Positions 11,402 to 22,242 of a stretch of DNA of 64,000 bases are shown in pieces. Location: the NCBI GenBank assembly GCA_032164245.1, contig JAVMKO010000001.1, forward strand, positions 20,125,603 through 20,189,602, read 5' to 3'. The translations under genes and the position numbers were made by a program. This stretch comes from Sternotherus odoratus. Lineage: Eukaryota; Chordata; Testudines; Kinosternidae. Below the pieces are notes generated by a model. That model was not told where the DNA came from, made no database searches, and worked only from the letters and a program-made list of their open reading frames with translations. Within the stretch, counting starts at the first letter, position 1. Each line of letters begins with the position of its first letter.

Positions 11402-11516
11402 CAGTGCATAATTTGTGCCAGGGCAGAGTCCCGGCACCTCTGGGCTTGGTGCATCAGTTATGAATGTGAACAAATTGCCTGACCATCACACCTCTTTCAT
11501 TATAAATTAAGCACTG
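11402..11516. mobile_element. Short hAT-like MITE
   Basis: The terminal inverted repeats are CAGTGCATAATTTGT at the left and ATAAATTAAGCACTG at the right. The flanking octamers GGTATTTG and GGCATTTT match at 6 of 8 positions, consistent with an old 8-bp hAT duplication. It is 115 bp with no coding capacity. Confidence 0.6.
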
Positions 11517-11879
11517 GGCATTTTAATAACCCTTTGTAAATATTGTTGTGTCTGTGTGTCAACTCCTTGTTTTTCCCTTTCTCTCTTTTTTTTAACTGCC
11601 ATTAAAAACTGCCATTACACTGCCATTAAAAAATGCAATAAACTGCCGAAATACGTTAATGTTGAATGTCTAGTTGCAACTAATAAAAGCCAGGAAGGCA
11701 GAGTTAAGAAAATAAGAAGCACTTAGTATAGTACTCTATTGACAACCAAAAAATATGTGTAGCACTAGTCTGAAATGATAATTGAAATATTAGGTAGAGA
11801 GCTTTATTTCATATGAAAATTGGTTAAATTTTTACATGTGCATCTGACCTGTTAAAGTTTTTTGAGCCAGACAGAAAAT

Positions 11880-12080
11880 TGAATGCAGGCTGGGAGCAGT
11901 GCTCAATGACAGTGACATTTCCTGACAGTGCAATTCTTTGCATATCAGCTGCGCTAATTATATTCAAACTGACAGCAGCAGTTTAACCCATTCACCAGAG
12001 GAAGCTTCTTTCTGCAACACCAGTGATCTATGCTTTCATTTAGATGTCAGTCTAGGCTAGGACTGTACATTTTAAATGTA
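11880..12080. promoter_or_regulatory. Candidate enhancer-like conserved block
   Basis: Within about 70 bp there are three TGACAG words (11907-11912, 11923-11928, 11970-11975; TALE/MEIS-type), an octamer-like TTTGCATAT (11937-11945), an E-box CAGCTG (11946-11951) and TAATTA (11955-11960). No repeat family covers it. This clustering is typical of vertebrate developmental conserved non-coding elements, but conservation cannot be tested here, so this is inference only. Confidence 0.3.
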
Positions 12081-12644
12081 CAATTAATTTTAAATGACTA
12101 ATACCAGAATGGTAAACATTATCTCTCCACAGTAGAGCTGTGTAGAAAACTAATTTGCATTCACAGCAAAATTGGCAAATTCTTGTCTTGTTGCCCTTAT
12201 TGGAGCCAGGCTGAAAATTTTTGATTCTTGCCTGAGGCAGTTTTCTTCATTTTACCATAAGCGAAAATAGTTTTGCCATCAGAAAATTGCTTTTTGCCTC
12301 CCCAAACAGCAAGGTGTGTATTATCCATGGGGAAGAGCTGAAATTCAGCCTTCAGCTTCATTTGCTGTCATTCTGAATATACCTAAACTTTCTATGTCAC
12401 AGCTGGGAGGCCTTGTCAGAGAGTGAGGCTGGAAAAGGAATATGGCATAGGGGCTCTCTATAGGTTATATAACACATTTGTTGATGATTTTTCAAGTCCC
12501 ACCCCTACTTGTACCACTTTAGAATACTGAAACAAACATACAAAAATAAGGTCCCACTCACCCACATCCATATGCAATTTATGGGCAGATATCAACCAAT
12601 TACATTAATTAAATTTAAATCAAACAAACTCTACTTTGTGCAGG

Positions 12645-12672
12645 TGTGTGTGTGTGTGTTTGTGTGTGTTGA
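12645..12672. repeat. (GT)n microsatellite
   Basis: Interrupted GT/TG dinucleotide run ending in a TTTGTGTGTGTT segment. Confidence 0.8.
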
Positions 12673-13063
12673 TAGAGGAACAGGGAGACTAAATGAGTGG
12701 GAGACAGTGTACAGGAATGGAAAAAAAGTATGACTGGCCAGCCTCAAAGAGTTTGGAAGAGTGGTTTAAATGCTTATTTATTCATCCTTAAGGAAAGCTT
12801 CCAAACCTTCTGTGAGGTCCTCAGGTCTGTGCCCCTGCTCCAACAATCCTTCTCGCTGTAACAGAGTGGACCTTCGGAGTATATGCTTGCCAGAGGCCTG
12901 TTCCTGATTGTATTGAAGACAGTACAGGGGCAGGAGCAGGCTTTAAGCAGAATACTGATTCAGTAGTTGTGGTGTGTGTGTAGCCGTGTAGCAAGCGCCT
13001 CCCAATTACGTAGTCAGGGAGAAATGGAGTAAAATACCAATACAAAAGGGAAAGAAACAAGTG

Positions 13064-13206
13064 TTACCGTGTTTCCCCAAAAATAAGACAGTCTCTTATA
13101 TTAATTTTTGCTCCCAAAATTACATTACATTATATTACAGCGAGAGGCAAAACTGGAAGTACGTCTTATTTTCGGGGGATGTCTTACTTTCGGGGAAACA
13201 GGGTAA
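13064..13206. mobile_element. MITE with ~25-bp terminal inverted repeats
   Basis: The left end TTACCGTGTTTCCCCAAAAA and the right end (TTTCGGGGAAACAGGGTAA) are inverted copies that extend into matching AATAAGAC / GTCTTA blocks. Length is 143 bp. I recognise the end sequence as a common reptile MITE, but the superfamily is not certain. A TA or TTA duplication is compatible with the ends. Confidence 0.7.
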
Positions 13207-13239
13207 GAGCAGACTTTCTGGCCTTGACTCTGTCACAAC

Positions 13240-14140
13240 CAGGGTTGGCTCCAGGCACCAGCAGACCAAGCATGTGCTTGGGGCAGCACCTTCTCAGGAG
13301 CGACATTCTGTCCAATCTTGGGGCAGCACAATCTGGCCGCCACCACTACTCCCCCTCCCCCCTTTTTTTTCCCTTCAGCAGTGCAGCACTCGGTTTTTTA
13401 GGCATAGGCAGATGCGTAGGGTACCATGAAATTTGGGGTGCCAAATTGCCCCAAATGTCATGGTGCCCGCAGCCCTAGACAGCTGCATGCTGCATATGCG
13501 GCAGGACCAGCGCCCCGCCCCCCCAGTTTGGTGTGCAGTACTGGACAACTCCCTCCGCCCTGCCTCTTCACCGTCTCTCCTGCTCCGCCTCCGGCCTGCC
13601 CTCATTCCACTTCTTCCCCCAGGGACCGCACAATTCACCAGCAGCGGCAGGAAGTGGAGCTATGCAGCCTCAGCCTGCTCTTCTCCGCCAGCTCCCAGCC
13701 ACGGCGCTCCAGTTCCCACCACCGGCGAGTGCATGGTTAGGAAAGGACCCAAAGTCCCCCTCCCCCCCACTCACCAATGGCAGGAAGCAGAGCGACAGGG
13801 CCTCAGCCTGCCCCGCTTCCCTCTCCCAGGCCCCAGCCCTGTCGCACTGCTTCCCACCGCTGGTGCGTGTGGAGGTCGATCCTTTCCCCACACTCACCAG
13901 CAATGCTAAATGGAGCACCCTGACCCCAGCCCGCCCTCCTTGCCTCGCCTCGGCCCCAGCCATGTCGCTCGGGGGAGGGGACTTTGGGGGAAAAGATCCC
14001 CCCCCCCCAGCAGCGGTGGCAAGCGGAGTACTGTGGCTGAAAGCTGGCGGAGTAGAGCGGGCTGGAGTCGGGCTGCTCTGCTTCCTGCCGCTGCCAGTGA
14101 TAGTGTGTAGGGGAGGGGATCCATTACCACTCCAGTATTT
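13240..14140. repeat. GC-rich composite repeat, probable hAT-derived
   Basis: It opens with CAGGGTTGGCTCCAGGCACC, a recognisable hAT-type terminus, followed by 'gcttggggcagcacc'. A second hAT-like interior ('tttggggtgccaaattgcccc') lies at 13430-13460. The rest is C-rich with loosely repeated 'ccagcagcggcaggaagtggag' and 'tccgccagctccc' units. I could not find the right end or the 8-bp duplication. Overlapping open frames in five frames (up to 219 codons) are produced by the GC bias; none has domain features. Confidence 0.5.
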
Positions 14141-14595
14141 TTCAATGGGTTTTGCTCAGGATTTGAAGATGTTGGCAAAAGTACTCCTGTGAACTCTCCT
14201 CTGTTGTGTGAAGGGGAATTTCTCTCCACTTATCAATTGGTGTTAACCTCTAGCTTCTATTTCAAGTATTCTGGGAGCATGACTAGGTGTTCATTATCAA
14301 CAGTACTTTAGATATTGCTGAGTCATAATCCGGGGCAACGCATAGAGGGTCCAATAACTTGCAGTGCTTGCCATGTGGCCCTGATAATGCCAGTACACAC
14401 ATAATCTAAGCAGCTTTCTGGAATCATCAATATCATCTGTTCCATCTACAGACACTGACCTTAACAACAACCAATAACAAATCCCCTTCCGTAACACCAC
14501 AGACTCTTGGCTTTTGTGCTGTTGTTCTTGATACTGTTGCCATTTCTGTCAGGCCCGATACTGCCAGTGTTGTGTAACCGTTCCCATTTATTCAC

Positions 14596-14775
14596 TAAAG
14601 TTAGAGGTGGAAAAGGCTTATAAGATCATCTAGTCTATTCCCTATCTGTGAAGGAGTCTTCTCTGTGATGTTTTCTAGCACATTGTCCAGTCTAGTTTTA
14701 AATGAGATGAGTAATGGGCTTTAAGCCCCTTCCCTTGGCAAAATGTTTCACAGTCTAATAAGCCTACATCCTTGA
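14596..14775 (-). repeat. CR1 LINE 3' fragment
   Basis: 'aggtggaaaaggcttataagatcatctagtc' and 'cattgtccagtctagttttaaatgag' are the reverse complement of the CR1 3' coding and untranslated region. Confidence 0.7.
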
Positions 14776-14793
14776 AAGCAAATACAAACCTAC

Positions 14794-14852
14794 TGGCCCT
14801 ACTGAAATCAATTGAAGGTTTGCTATTGACTTTAATGAAGCCAGGATTTCGC
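14794..14852. mobile_element. Palindromic MITE-like fragment
   Basis: 'CTACTGAAATCAATTGAAGG' is followed by 'ctattgactttaatgaagccagg', a hairpin-forming unit with the 'GAARTCAATGG' core seen in other palindromic MITEs in the window. Confidence 0.45.
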
Positions 14853-15264
14853 TCTTTGGGTGTACATCCTAGAGTTTATAGCTACCAAAAGGTGGGTGAG
14901 ACCTTGTTTTCAAAGCGGAAAATGAGTGAGACACAATTTTACAACATCAAGGACTGCAATGCAGAGATGGGCATTGCCAGAAACATGATTGTCAAACCTA
15001 ATGTGCATTTATCATTACATATTTTTCAAAATCACAAATAAATACATCACCTTAACTAGGATGCTCACTACTTCTTTTCTACTTGTACATTCTTATACCA
15101 GTCCCAAAATGAAGGACAGACGGTTTGAAGGAGGGTAAGAGTGTAACAGGTGATTCTGTCAGCAATATTACCAGCCAGTATTTTAAGACTAACAAATCAA
15201 AAGTATGGTCTTGTTATCTAAGCATAGGGCTATAATCCAGGAAATCTATGTATTTATAACATAT

Positions 15265-15395
15265 GTATCTTCTCTACCTCAGTTTCCCTATCTATCTGTA
15301 AAAAATACTCCTCTGTGCCTCAAGGGTATTTTGAGGATTAGTTATCTCATGTTGTTTGTAAAGTGTTTTAAAGATATTAAATACTAGGTGGTATT
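15265..15395 (+). repeat. MIR / CORE-SINE relic
   Basis: 'CTACCTCAGTTTCCCTATCT' followed by 'caagggtattttgaggattag' and 'gtaaagtgttttaaagata' are the MIR core and tail in plus orientation. Confidence 0.8.
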
Positions 15396-15948
15396 TTAAA
15401 ATTATGCAAGTGTTTTATATGACCTTTTGAATTTTCCACCTCTGAACAGCAAGGTGCAGTGTAATAAAATACCCTCTGGTGTGAATTGTGTAACAATCTA
15501 ATATTCTGAGGTTATATCTGAAAATTCCATTAAAATAATATTTAAAATAATTGAATGCACACACCCAGTACAATGTTCTGGTTTGAAATTACAGATCTAC
15601 CTTGCTAGATAACTAGAAATTGCTTGTCCTTTGTATTCACCAGCTGATCACTTTTAAAGAAGTTATGCTTTATTATCATCCAGCAGTTATCCCGAAGGCT
15701 ATTCTTCAGGCACTCCTGTTATGTAGTCCTCATGATACCAATGTAGTGATGTTAACACTCTTGTGGATATTTGCCCTGTTTACTATGTCATGTTCATGCA
15801 TCTGGATTAAAATATGGTAATTTCCAAACAACATACATTTAAAAAAAATCAGGTTTCCTGTGAACATTTGGGTCTTACTGCTGTGAAATGCCTTGGGTCA
15901 TCAGCTACTGTTCTCTTCAGTGAGAGATGAAAGGGCTTGCAGGACTAA

Positions 15949-16262
15949 ACATAAGAAAGCAAGAATAGCCATAATGGGTCAGACCAAAGGTCCATCTAGC
16001 CCAGTATCCTGTCTTCCAACAGAGGCCAATGGCAGGTGCCCCAAAGGGAATGAACAGATCAGGTAATCATCAAGTGATCCATCCCCTGTCGCCCATTCCC
16101 AGCTTCAGGCAAACAAAGACTAAGGACACCATCCCTGCCCATCTTGGCTAATAGCCATTGATAGTCCTATCCTCCATGAACTTATCTAGTTCTCTTTTGA
16201 ACCCTGGTATAGTCTTAGCCTTCACAACATCCTGTGGCAAAGAGTTCTGCAGGTTTACCGTA
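15949..16262 (-). repeat. CR1 LINE 3' end fragment
   Basis: The reverse complement of a CR1 3' region: 'agccataatgggtcagaccaaaggtcc', 'ggtgccccaaagggaatgaac' and 'atggctattag' blocks. The same blocks occur in plus orientation at 19190-19400, so both are the same CR1 subfamily. Confidence 0.88.
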
Positions 16263-17985
16263 TGGTATGGTTTGCACATTGCACATAGTGTATTACAGTT
16301 GTGGTCTGAATACATGCAACAATATGTAATTCACTGATTCTGAAAACGTGTTCTTATTAGAACGTCAGCAGTTTGTCATAAGACATTTATCACATATTTC
16401 AGGAGTTTGAAATAGAAGTTGCTTGCTGAAAGGAATATGTATGTAGGTTTTTTTCCTCTAGGATTGTTTAAGGCTATTTAATGTAATGTGCTTTCCACAA
16501 ACATTAACCATTAGTAGTAAAGCTACTGCAGTGTATCAATATGCTGTTAAAGTCAGCAGGGCCCTGAAATGGCATCATAACATATTTACTGAATACAAGT
16601 GGCTCTCTGCCTTGGTGCTGAGATTATGGTCTTTGTTCTAGATGCTGGAAAAACCCACAGCTCATCTGTTGCGTATCTTCTGGTAAACAAAGAGCATATT
16701 TAGAGTAACCGTTTCTTCTGTTCATAGAGAACTAGGGAAGAGGTTGTTTTCAGAAGGGTCAGGTCTGATCAACAACCTTGTTATCTAAACCGTTTGAGTC
16801 GCCAGGCACAGCGCTCGCTCGTGTAAAACAAAATCTCCCTTAAAGCTGTCTGGGTGTTACCATTACCCAGGCTGCCTTCTTGGGGAATACCTAGCAATCT
16901 GTAACTACCCTTTGGATAGCTGTCCGCTCCCAGCAGTTCCAGTAAAAGAAATACCCACTATCAGATTTTAGCTGAAAGGCCTTTTCAGGCCAGAGAGATT
17001 TCTAGAAGAGGTGAGCCATGCAGTAAGATGGAGTTGCAGAGGGGTTATGGGGATGAGCAGAGAGTTGCAGAATGTGCCTGGCATGAGCCAAATGGCAAGA
17101 TGTGCTAATGGTAGGAGTAGGATTGCCAACAGTCCCTTACTTTTTCCTCTGTACAACAAGATAAGGAGTTAATGAATGTTGCAAAAAGCAGCAAGAAATA
17201 CCCCTTGTGAATGTAGGTAGAAATACCCCTTGTGAATAAGGCTTATGTATTATTATTATTATTATTTATTATTTTTAAATGCTAATAATGTTGGCAGGAG
17301 GACTAGGGATAGTGCTGAGAAAACAGTCTCTTATTTTTTAAATACAGTATTGGCAGCCATAGGTAGGAATGAGCAAGGAAGACTGGTGAAGGAATTAATG
17401 CCTCACGTATGATGTTCCATGTTCTATTTCTGCATGTAGAATATGACACAATGGTTAAATTCAGGGGTAAAGGAAATTAAAAGGTTTAATTCAAAGGCTG
17501 GATGAAGGTTCAGACTATATTTATCCAAGCCACTTCACCTAGTTCTGCTTTACATGCAAATTATTCAGTGTCCATTCTCTAGTCTGTGAAGCATTTTAAA
17601 AAAACAACACTTCTTAAAATAGGAATTCAGCTTTACTGGTCGGGGAACAGTATAATAGCAATATTGACTGGGTCAAACTGCAGACACACATAATTTGAAT
17701 AAAGTACCTGAGACTGTTAGTTTCTTTTTTTGGTAATAAACTCTAATTCAGTCTGAGCTGTGATCTGGAATGTTGTTTTATTCTGAGGTCTAAATTAGAA
17801 CTTGATATGCATTCAAACTAAGATATGTTAATTGATTATCACATGTAAGAAAACAGGTGAATAACCTTGGACTTTTGATTTCTTAGGGATCCTAGTGGTA
17901 TCTCTCAAAGAAATAAATCTTTCTCTCTTTCTCAGATAGCTATTGGACTATACATGTCAGTCATATGGAGGAAAGTCAGTGATCT
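16263..17985. other. Non-coding, single-copy-like
   Basis: No gene seen. A (TAT/ATT)n microsatellite lies at about 17246-17275. A short duplication of 'agaaataccccttgtgaat' occurs at about 17195-17240. Confidence 0.4.
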
Positions 17986-17989
17986 GCCA

Positions 17990-19404
17990 ACATTGATAAA
18001 TGCAAAGTAATGCACATTGGAAAACATAATCCCAACTATACTTATAAAGTGATGGGATCTAAATTAGCTGTTACCACTCAAGAAAGAGATGTTGGAGTCA
18101 TGGATAGTGTGACAGATCGCCTTCTCGCCCCCACTCCAAACACAGACAGGAGACTCTTCTTTGGCTCCAAATAGTGCTCTTTATTTACAGTCAGTGCAAA
18201 CCCCACCACCAATATACAGCATTACAGGCTTCAGGTTAGCTCAGGCCCAGCCCTCACTAGGCTGCCTCAGGAATAGTTAGCTCAGCTACTTCCCAGCTCA
18301 GGGAGAACAGGCTATAGCTCAGGTAGGCAAGTCTCTTCCTCCTGGTTTACAGGGATCCAGAGTCTGTTTTTTACTCCTCCCTCCTGCTTCGCTAGCTTCC
18401 TTCTCTCTCTCTCTTCTTCTCTCTATTTCTCTACTCCTCCACACCACCACACTACCACCCTGGGCTTCCTGCCTGGCAGGCTTTTATCCCCCTGAGGAGG
18501 CTGCCAGGTGGAACACATAAGGCTGATTGCCCTGCAGCCCAGGTGGCTGATTAGGCTTCTCTGCAGGGAGGTTTGCAGAGGGCTTTTCTCCCTCTTAAAG
18601 GGGCGGCAGGCTGGGTCAGGCCCACCCTGCCACAATAGTTTTCTGAAAATGTCCACTCAATGTGCAGCGGCAGTCAAAAAAGGAAATAGAATCTTGGGCA
18701 TCATTAAGAAAGGGATAGAATATAGGGCAGAGAATATCATGTTGCCTCTATATTAATCCATGCCCACATCTTGAATACTGCATGCAGATGTGGTCGCTTC
18801 ATCTCAAAAAAGATATATTGGAATTAGAAAAGGTTCACAATAGAGCAACACAAATAATTAGGGGATATGGAACGGCTTCTGTAGGAGGAGAGATTAATAA
18901 GACTGGAACTTTTCAGCTTGGAAAAGAGAGGACTAAGGGTGGGATCTGATTGAGGTCTATAAAATCATGACTGTTGTGTAGAAAGGAAATAAGGAAGTAT
19001 TATTTACTCCTTCTCATAACACAAGAACTAGGGGTCACCAAATGAAAGTAATAGGCATAGGTTTAAAACAAACCAAAGGAAATATTTTTTCACACAACCC
19101 ACAGTCAACCTGTGGAACTCTTTGCCAAAGGATGTTGTGAAGGCCAAGACTATAACAGGGTTCAAAAAAGAACTAGATATGCTTATGGAGGATAGGTTCA
19201 TCAATGGCTATTAGCCAGGATGGGCAGGAATGGTGTTCCTAGCCTCTGTTTGCCAGAAGCTGGGAATGAGTGACAGGGAATGGATCACTTGATGATTAGC
19301 TGTTCATTCCCTCTTGGGCACCTGGCATTGACCACTGTTGGAAGACTGCATAGTGGGCTAGATGGACATTTCTTCTGACCCAGTATGGCCATTCTTCTGT
19401 TATG
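17990..19404 (+). repeat. CR1 LINE, C-terminal ORF2 and 3' UTR, split by LTR
   Basis: The coding relic begins with CKVMHIGK (17998 onward), continues through YTYKVMGSKLAVTTQERDVGVMDS to 18107, is interrupted by an LTR (18108-18634), and resumes with 'ctgaaaatgtccactcaatgtgcagcggcag'. The part after about 18760 has multiple stops and frameshifts. The 3' UTR with 'ggctattagccaggatgggcag' ends near 19404 in 'ggccattcttctgttatgtt', the usual terminus of this CR1 subfamily. It is an inactive, 5'-truncated copy. Confidence 0.9.
18108..18634 (-). mobile_element. Solo LTR, family A (minus orientation)
   Basis: A 527-bp unit with TGTGACAG...CTGCCACA ends lies inside the CR1 copy, flanked by ATAG (18104-18107 and 18635-18638). 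Read on the minus strand it has LTR architecture: a TATA-like GGGATAAAAGCC (about 18479-18490), then AATAAA (TTTATT at 18180-18185) about 70 bp before the end. It post-dates the CR1 it interrupts. No retroviral genes are attached. Confidence 0.85.
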
Positions 19405-19427
19405 TTCAACATTATAAGAAGGACTTC

Positions 19428-20149
19428 TGTAGCAAGACGGTGACTCACCCCTTGGCACCTCCCACTGGTCCGTCCAGGAATTAGCTTTCACCAGTGTCTG
19501 AAGCGCCCTCTTCAGGCTGATGTCCCACTTGCTGTTGGCCCTGTGTCCCTCCCGGACCCCGATGCCCTCTTATCTGAGGGTGCAGCACCCCTGCAGTACC
19601 GCCTCAGTCTCAGGGTCTCCCCTCCCTGGGGAACCCCCACCCTCTATCCCCACCTTGCCTCAGTTTAGGCAACTGCCAGTCACCACTTGCCCCCGTTCAC
19701 TGGGGCAGACTGCAGTATAATTGCCACTCATCACCGGCAAGGAGGGTTGGCCTGCTGCCTCTGCCTCTAGAACCATGGGCTGCCCCCTGCAACCCTAGTA
19801 CCCTTTGTTGGGCCTTCCACTAGGCCCTGCAGCCTGGGGGTTTCCAGGCAGGAGTTTCCCCAGCTCCTCTGGCCTTACCCCAGCCCTGCAGCACTCTAGG
19901 TACCCTGTCAAGCTTAGCAGCCAGGCCTGTCTGCCTCTGCTGACAGAGGAGACTTCTCTTTCAGCACCAAATTCTGGGCCCTTTTTATCAGGGCCAGCTG
20001 GGTCCTAATTAACCCAGCCACAGCTGTGGCTGCTCTGCCCCAGCTGCCTTCTGTTGCAGCCCTCTTCTGGGCTGCCTTTCTTTAACTACAGCCCCTTGCA
20101 GGGCTGTTCTAAGCCCTTTTTCCTGGAGTGGGGCAGCTGCCCCACTACA
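19428..20149 (-). mobile_element. Solo LTR, family B, copy 1
   Basis: A 722-bp unit, TGTAGCAAG...CCCACTACA, is flanked by a perfect 5-bp duplication ACTTC (19423-19427, 20150-20154). On the minus strand a TATA-like GATAAAAAGG lies near 19981-19990. Its sequence is clearly the same family as 20375-21057, 30370-31087 and, in the opposite orientation, 52333-53059. It lies about 20 bp beyond the CR1 3' end. Confidence 0.88.
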
Positions 20150-20374
20150 ACTTCCTTTAAAAGTTTTGGTACTTGATGGATGAAACATTTCTTGTGCAAA
20201 ATATCCTATTCCAGTCCCATCAAATTCTATGCTCCCATGTCTGCTACTGCCATTAGTTTTTCCCCTCCATTATTTTCTACCCCATGCTTTGCTTCCTCAT
20301 AATTTTCACATACTTGCTTAACAGCTGTTCATCATGGCAGAGAAGGTGGGGGTGGCAATTTTGCCCAGTGGCCT

Positions 20375-21057
20375 TGTAAGCGAGCGGGCACTCACCCCGG
20401 CGGTGCCTCCTGCTGGTTGTCTGGGGAATCAGCTCTCCAGCCTCCGGAGCACCCTCTGCCGGCCGATGTCCCGCTCCTACTCCGGCCCCGTGTCCCTCCC
20501 GGACCCCGGTGCCCTCTAGCTGAGGGTACTGCACCCTTGCAGAACCCCCTCAAGTCCAAGGGTCTCCCCTCCCCGGGGAACCCTACACCCACTATCCCCA
20601 CCTTGCCTCAGACGTAGCCACTGCCAGTCACCATTTGCCTCCGCTCACTGAGGCAGACTGCAGTATCATGGCCTCTCATCACCGGCAAGGGGGGTTGGCC
20701 TGCTGCTTCTAATACTAGCCCCAGGCTGCCCCCTGCAACCTCAGTACCCCTGGATCGGGCCTTCTGCTAGGCCCAGAGCTTCCCCAGCCCCTACCGCCTG
20801 GACCCAGGCCTGCACCAGTCTAGGTACTCTGTTTAAGGCTCCCTGCAGCTAGGCCTGTCCTCCTCTGGAGACAGAGGAGACTAACTGTCTAGGCCCCTGC
20901 CTCTCAGCCTTTATACAGGCCTGAGTGTTTGGGGCGTGGCCACTCAGCTGAGCCTGCTTCCCAAATAAGCTTGGGAGTTGGCTACCTCCCAGCCACAACC
21001 CCTTCCCTGCCCTACTCCAGCCCTTCCGGGCAGGAAGCGGGTAGTCACCCCACTACA
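20375..21057 (-). mobile_element. Solo LTR, family B, copy 2
   Basis: A 683-bp unit, TGTAAGCGAG...CCCACTACA, with a perfect 5-bp duplication GGCCT (20370-20374, 21058-21062). It reads on the minus strand with 'CTGTATAAAGGCTGAGAGG' (about 20905-20925) as promoter-like sequence. Its duplication differs from that of copy 1, so the two are separate insertions rather than the ends of one provirus. Confidence 0.9.
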
Positions 21058-21102
21058 GGCCTCTTCTAGAAATGGTGATGGTGGTCATCCTTAGGTTGCT
21101 AG

Positions 21103-21264
21103 TTTCAGAGTAGCAGCCGTGTTAGTCTGTATCTGCAAAAAGAACAAGAGTACTTGTGGCACCTTAGAGACTAACAAATCATCTGATGAAGTAGGCTGTA
21201 GCCCACGAAAGCTTATGCGTAAATAAATTGATTAGTCTCTCAGGTGCTACAAGTACTCCTGTTC
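21103..21264 (+). mobile_element. Mini-PLE, 162 bp, with inverted ends
   Basis: A minus-strand terminal block ('AGAGTAGCAGCCGTGTTAGT', 'acttgtggcaccttagagactaac') joins directly to a plus-strand terminal block ('gcttatgcgtaaataaattg', 'gattagtctct...acaagtactcctgttc'). A perfect 12-bp duplication TTAGGTTGCTAG flanks it at 21091-21102 and 21265-21276. It has no coding sequence, so it is an internally deleted or non-autonomous PLE derivative mobilised as one unit. Confidence 0.9.
21180..21222 (+). ncRNA. Hammerhead-ribozyme-like core in mini-PLE
   Basis: CTGATGA (21183-21189) is followed by a stem II hairpin GTAGGC-TGTA-GCCCAC (one G-to-A mismatch), then GAAA (21207-21210) and GC-TTAT-GC for a 2-bp stem III. 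All three conserved core elements are in order. The base after stem III is G rather than the required U, so this copy has probably lost cleavage. Confidence 0.6.
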
Positions 21265-21394
21265 TTAGGTTGCTAGCTTTGTTGGTCAGGTGGCGAGCAG
21301 GACTCTTGGAATTATGAGAGGTTGGTCCTGGTATCAGGTGTTCACCTCTGCGTGGTGGTAGAGGGAGGGATTTCCCTGGCTTTTGGTGAGCGGT

Positions 21395-21500
21395 GAGAGT
21401 TCATTTTCTATATGTTTGTACAGTGCCCAGCTCAATGGGGCACCTCAACCTGGTTGACCAAAGCACTACTGCAGTATATAAATATAATTAATAATGCACA
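21395..21500 (+). repeat. MIR-like SINE 3' tail
   Basis: 'GTTTGTACAGTGCCCAGCTC', 'aatggggcacctcaacctgg' and 'gcactactgcagtatataaat' match the 3' tail of an amniote MIR-type SINE (TACAGCGCCTAGCACAATGGGG...). Confidence 0.65.
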
Positions 21501-21984
21501 TGAGCAGCATTAGAATTGTGGAGAGAGTAAGCAAGGTGATTATTTGGAGTACAGCCCAGACATTAGTGAGGGGGGAATCATTAGGTCTCTCCAAGCCTCC
21601 TATTGAAATAGTAAAACTCATATGGTTGCTTCTTTCAGTGTAAGTAATCACTTTAGCCTGGAAAATGTATCTAATGTATAATCACGTGGAAAAGGGCTAC
21701 TTTATTTTAAAACTGAAAGAGGAGATTGTTACATATGAATCTGAAGACCTGTGTTAATGTGGAGTTTGCCTGAGCCTCCATAATCCTCACCAGATTCTTA
21801 GTGAAGATTGAAATATTTCTAGCAAACATTTATAAACGAGAGATAAGAACTGTGGGTACAAAATCTTCAACTTGTGGGAGAATAATAGACATGTACACAC
21901 ACTAGAATTTTGCACAGTGGCCTCTCTGCTGGCAGTGGTCATGGTAGAATGTCCTGGGATTGCTGGAGTTGATGGTCAGGTTGA

Positions 21985-22242
21985 GAGCAAATGTCTTCTC
22001 ATAAACAATCTAGGGAAATACAACTTAAATGGAGCTACTAAAGGCAGGTGCATAACTGGTTGGAAAACCATTCATTCCCAGAAAGTAATTATCAGTGGTT
22101 CAAGTCAAACTGGAAAGGCATGTCAAGTGGCGTCCCACAGGGTTCAGTTCTGTTCCATTTCTGTTCAGTATCTTCATCAATGATTTAGGTAATGGCATAG
22201 AGTACACTTACAAAGTTTGCGGACAATACCAAGTGGGGAGGG
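21985..22242 (+). repeat. CR1 LINE reverse transcriptase fragment
   Basis: Nucleotide blocks 'AAGTGGCGTCCCACAGGGTT', 'cagtatcttcatcaatgattta' and 'acaaagtttgcggacaataccaag' encode the SGVPQGSVL, IFINDL and KFAD(D/N)T motifs of the CR1 reverse transcriptase. The active-site FADD reads FADN, and frameshifts separate the motifs. It stops abruptly at 22242. Confidence 0.85.

Noticed and set aside
13433..14192. 158- to 219-codon frames
   Set aside because: GC-rich composite repeat with frames open in several registers, no start context or domain.
19428..21057. A small provirus with two LTRs
   Set aside because: The two LTRs have different perfect 5-bp duplications and only 225 bp lie between them, so they are two separate solo LTRs.
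21103..21264. tRNA-derived SINE
   Set aside because: No convincing A and B box pair was found; the sequence matches the ends of coding PLE copies in the same window.
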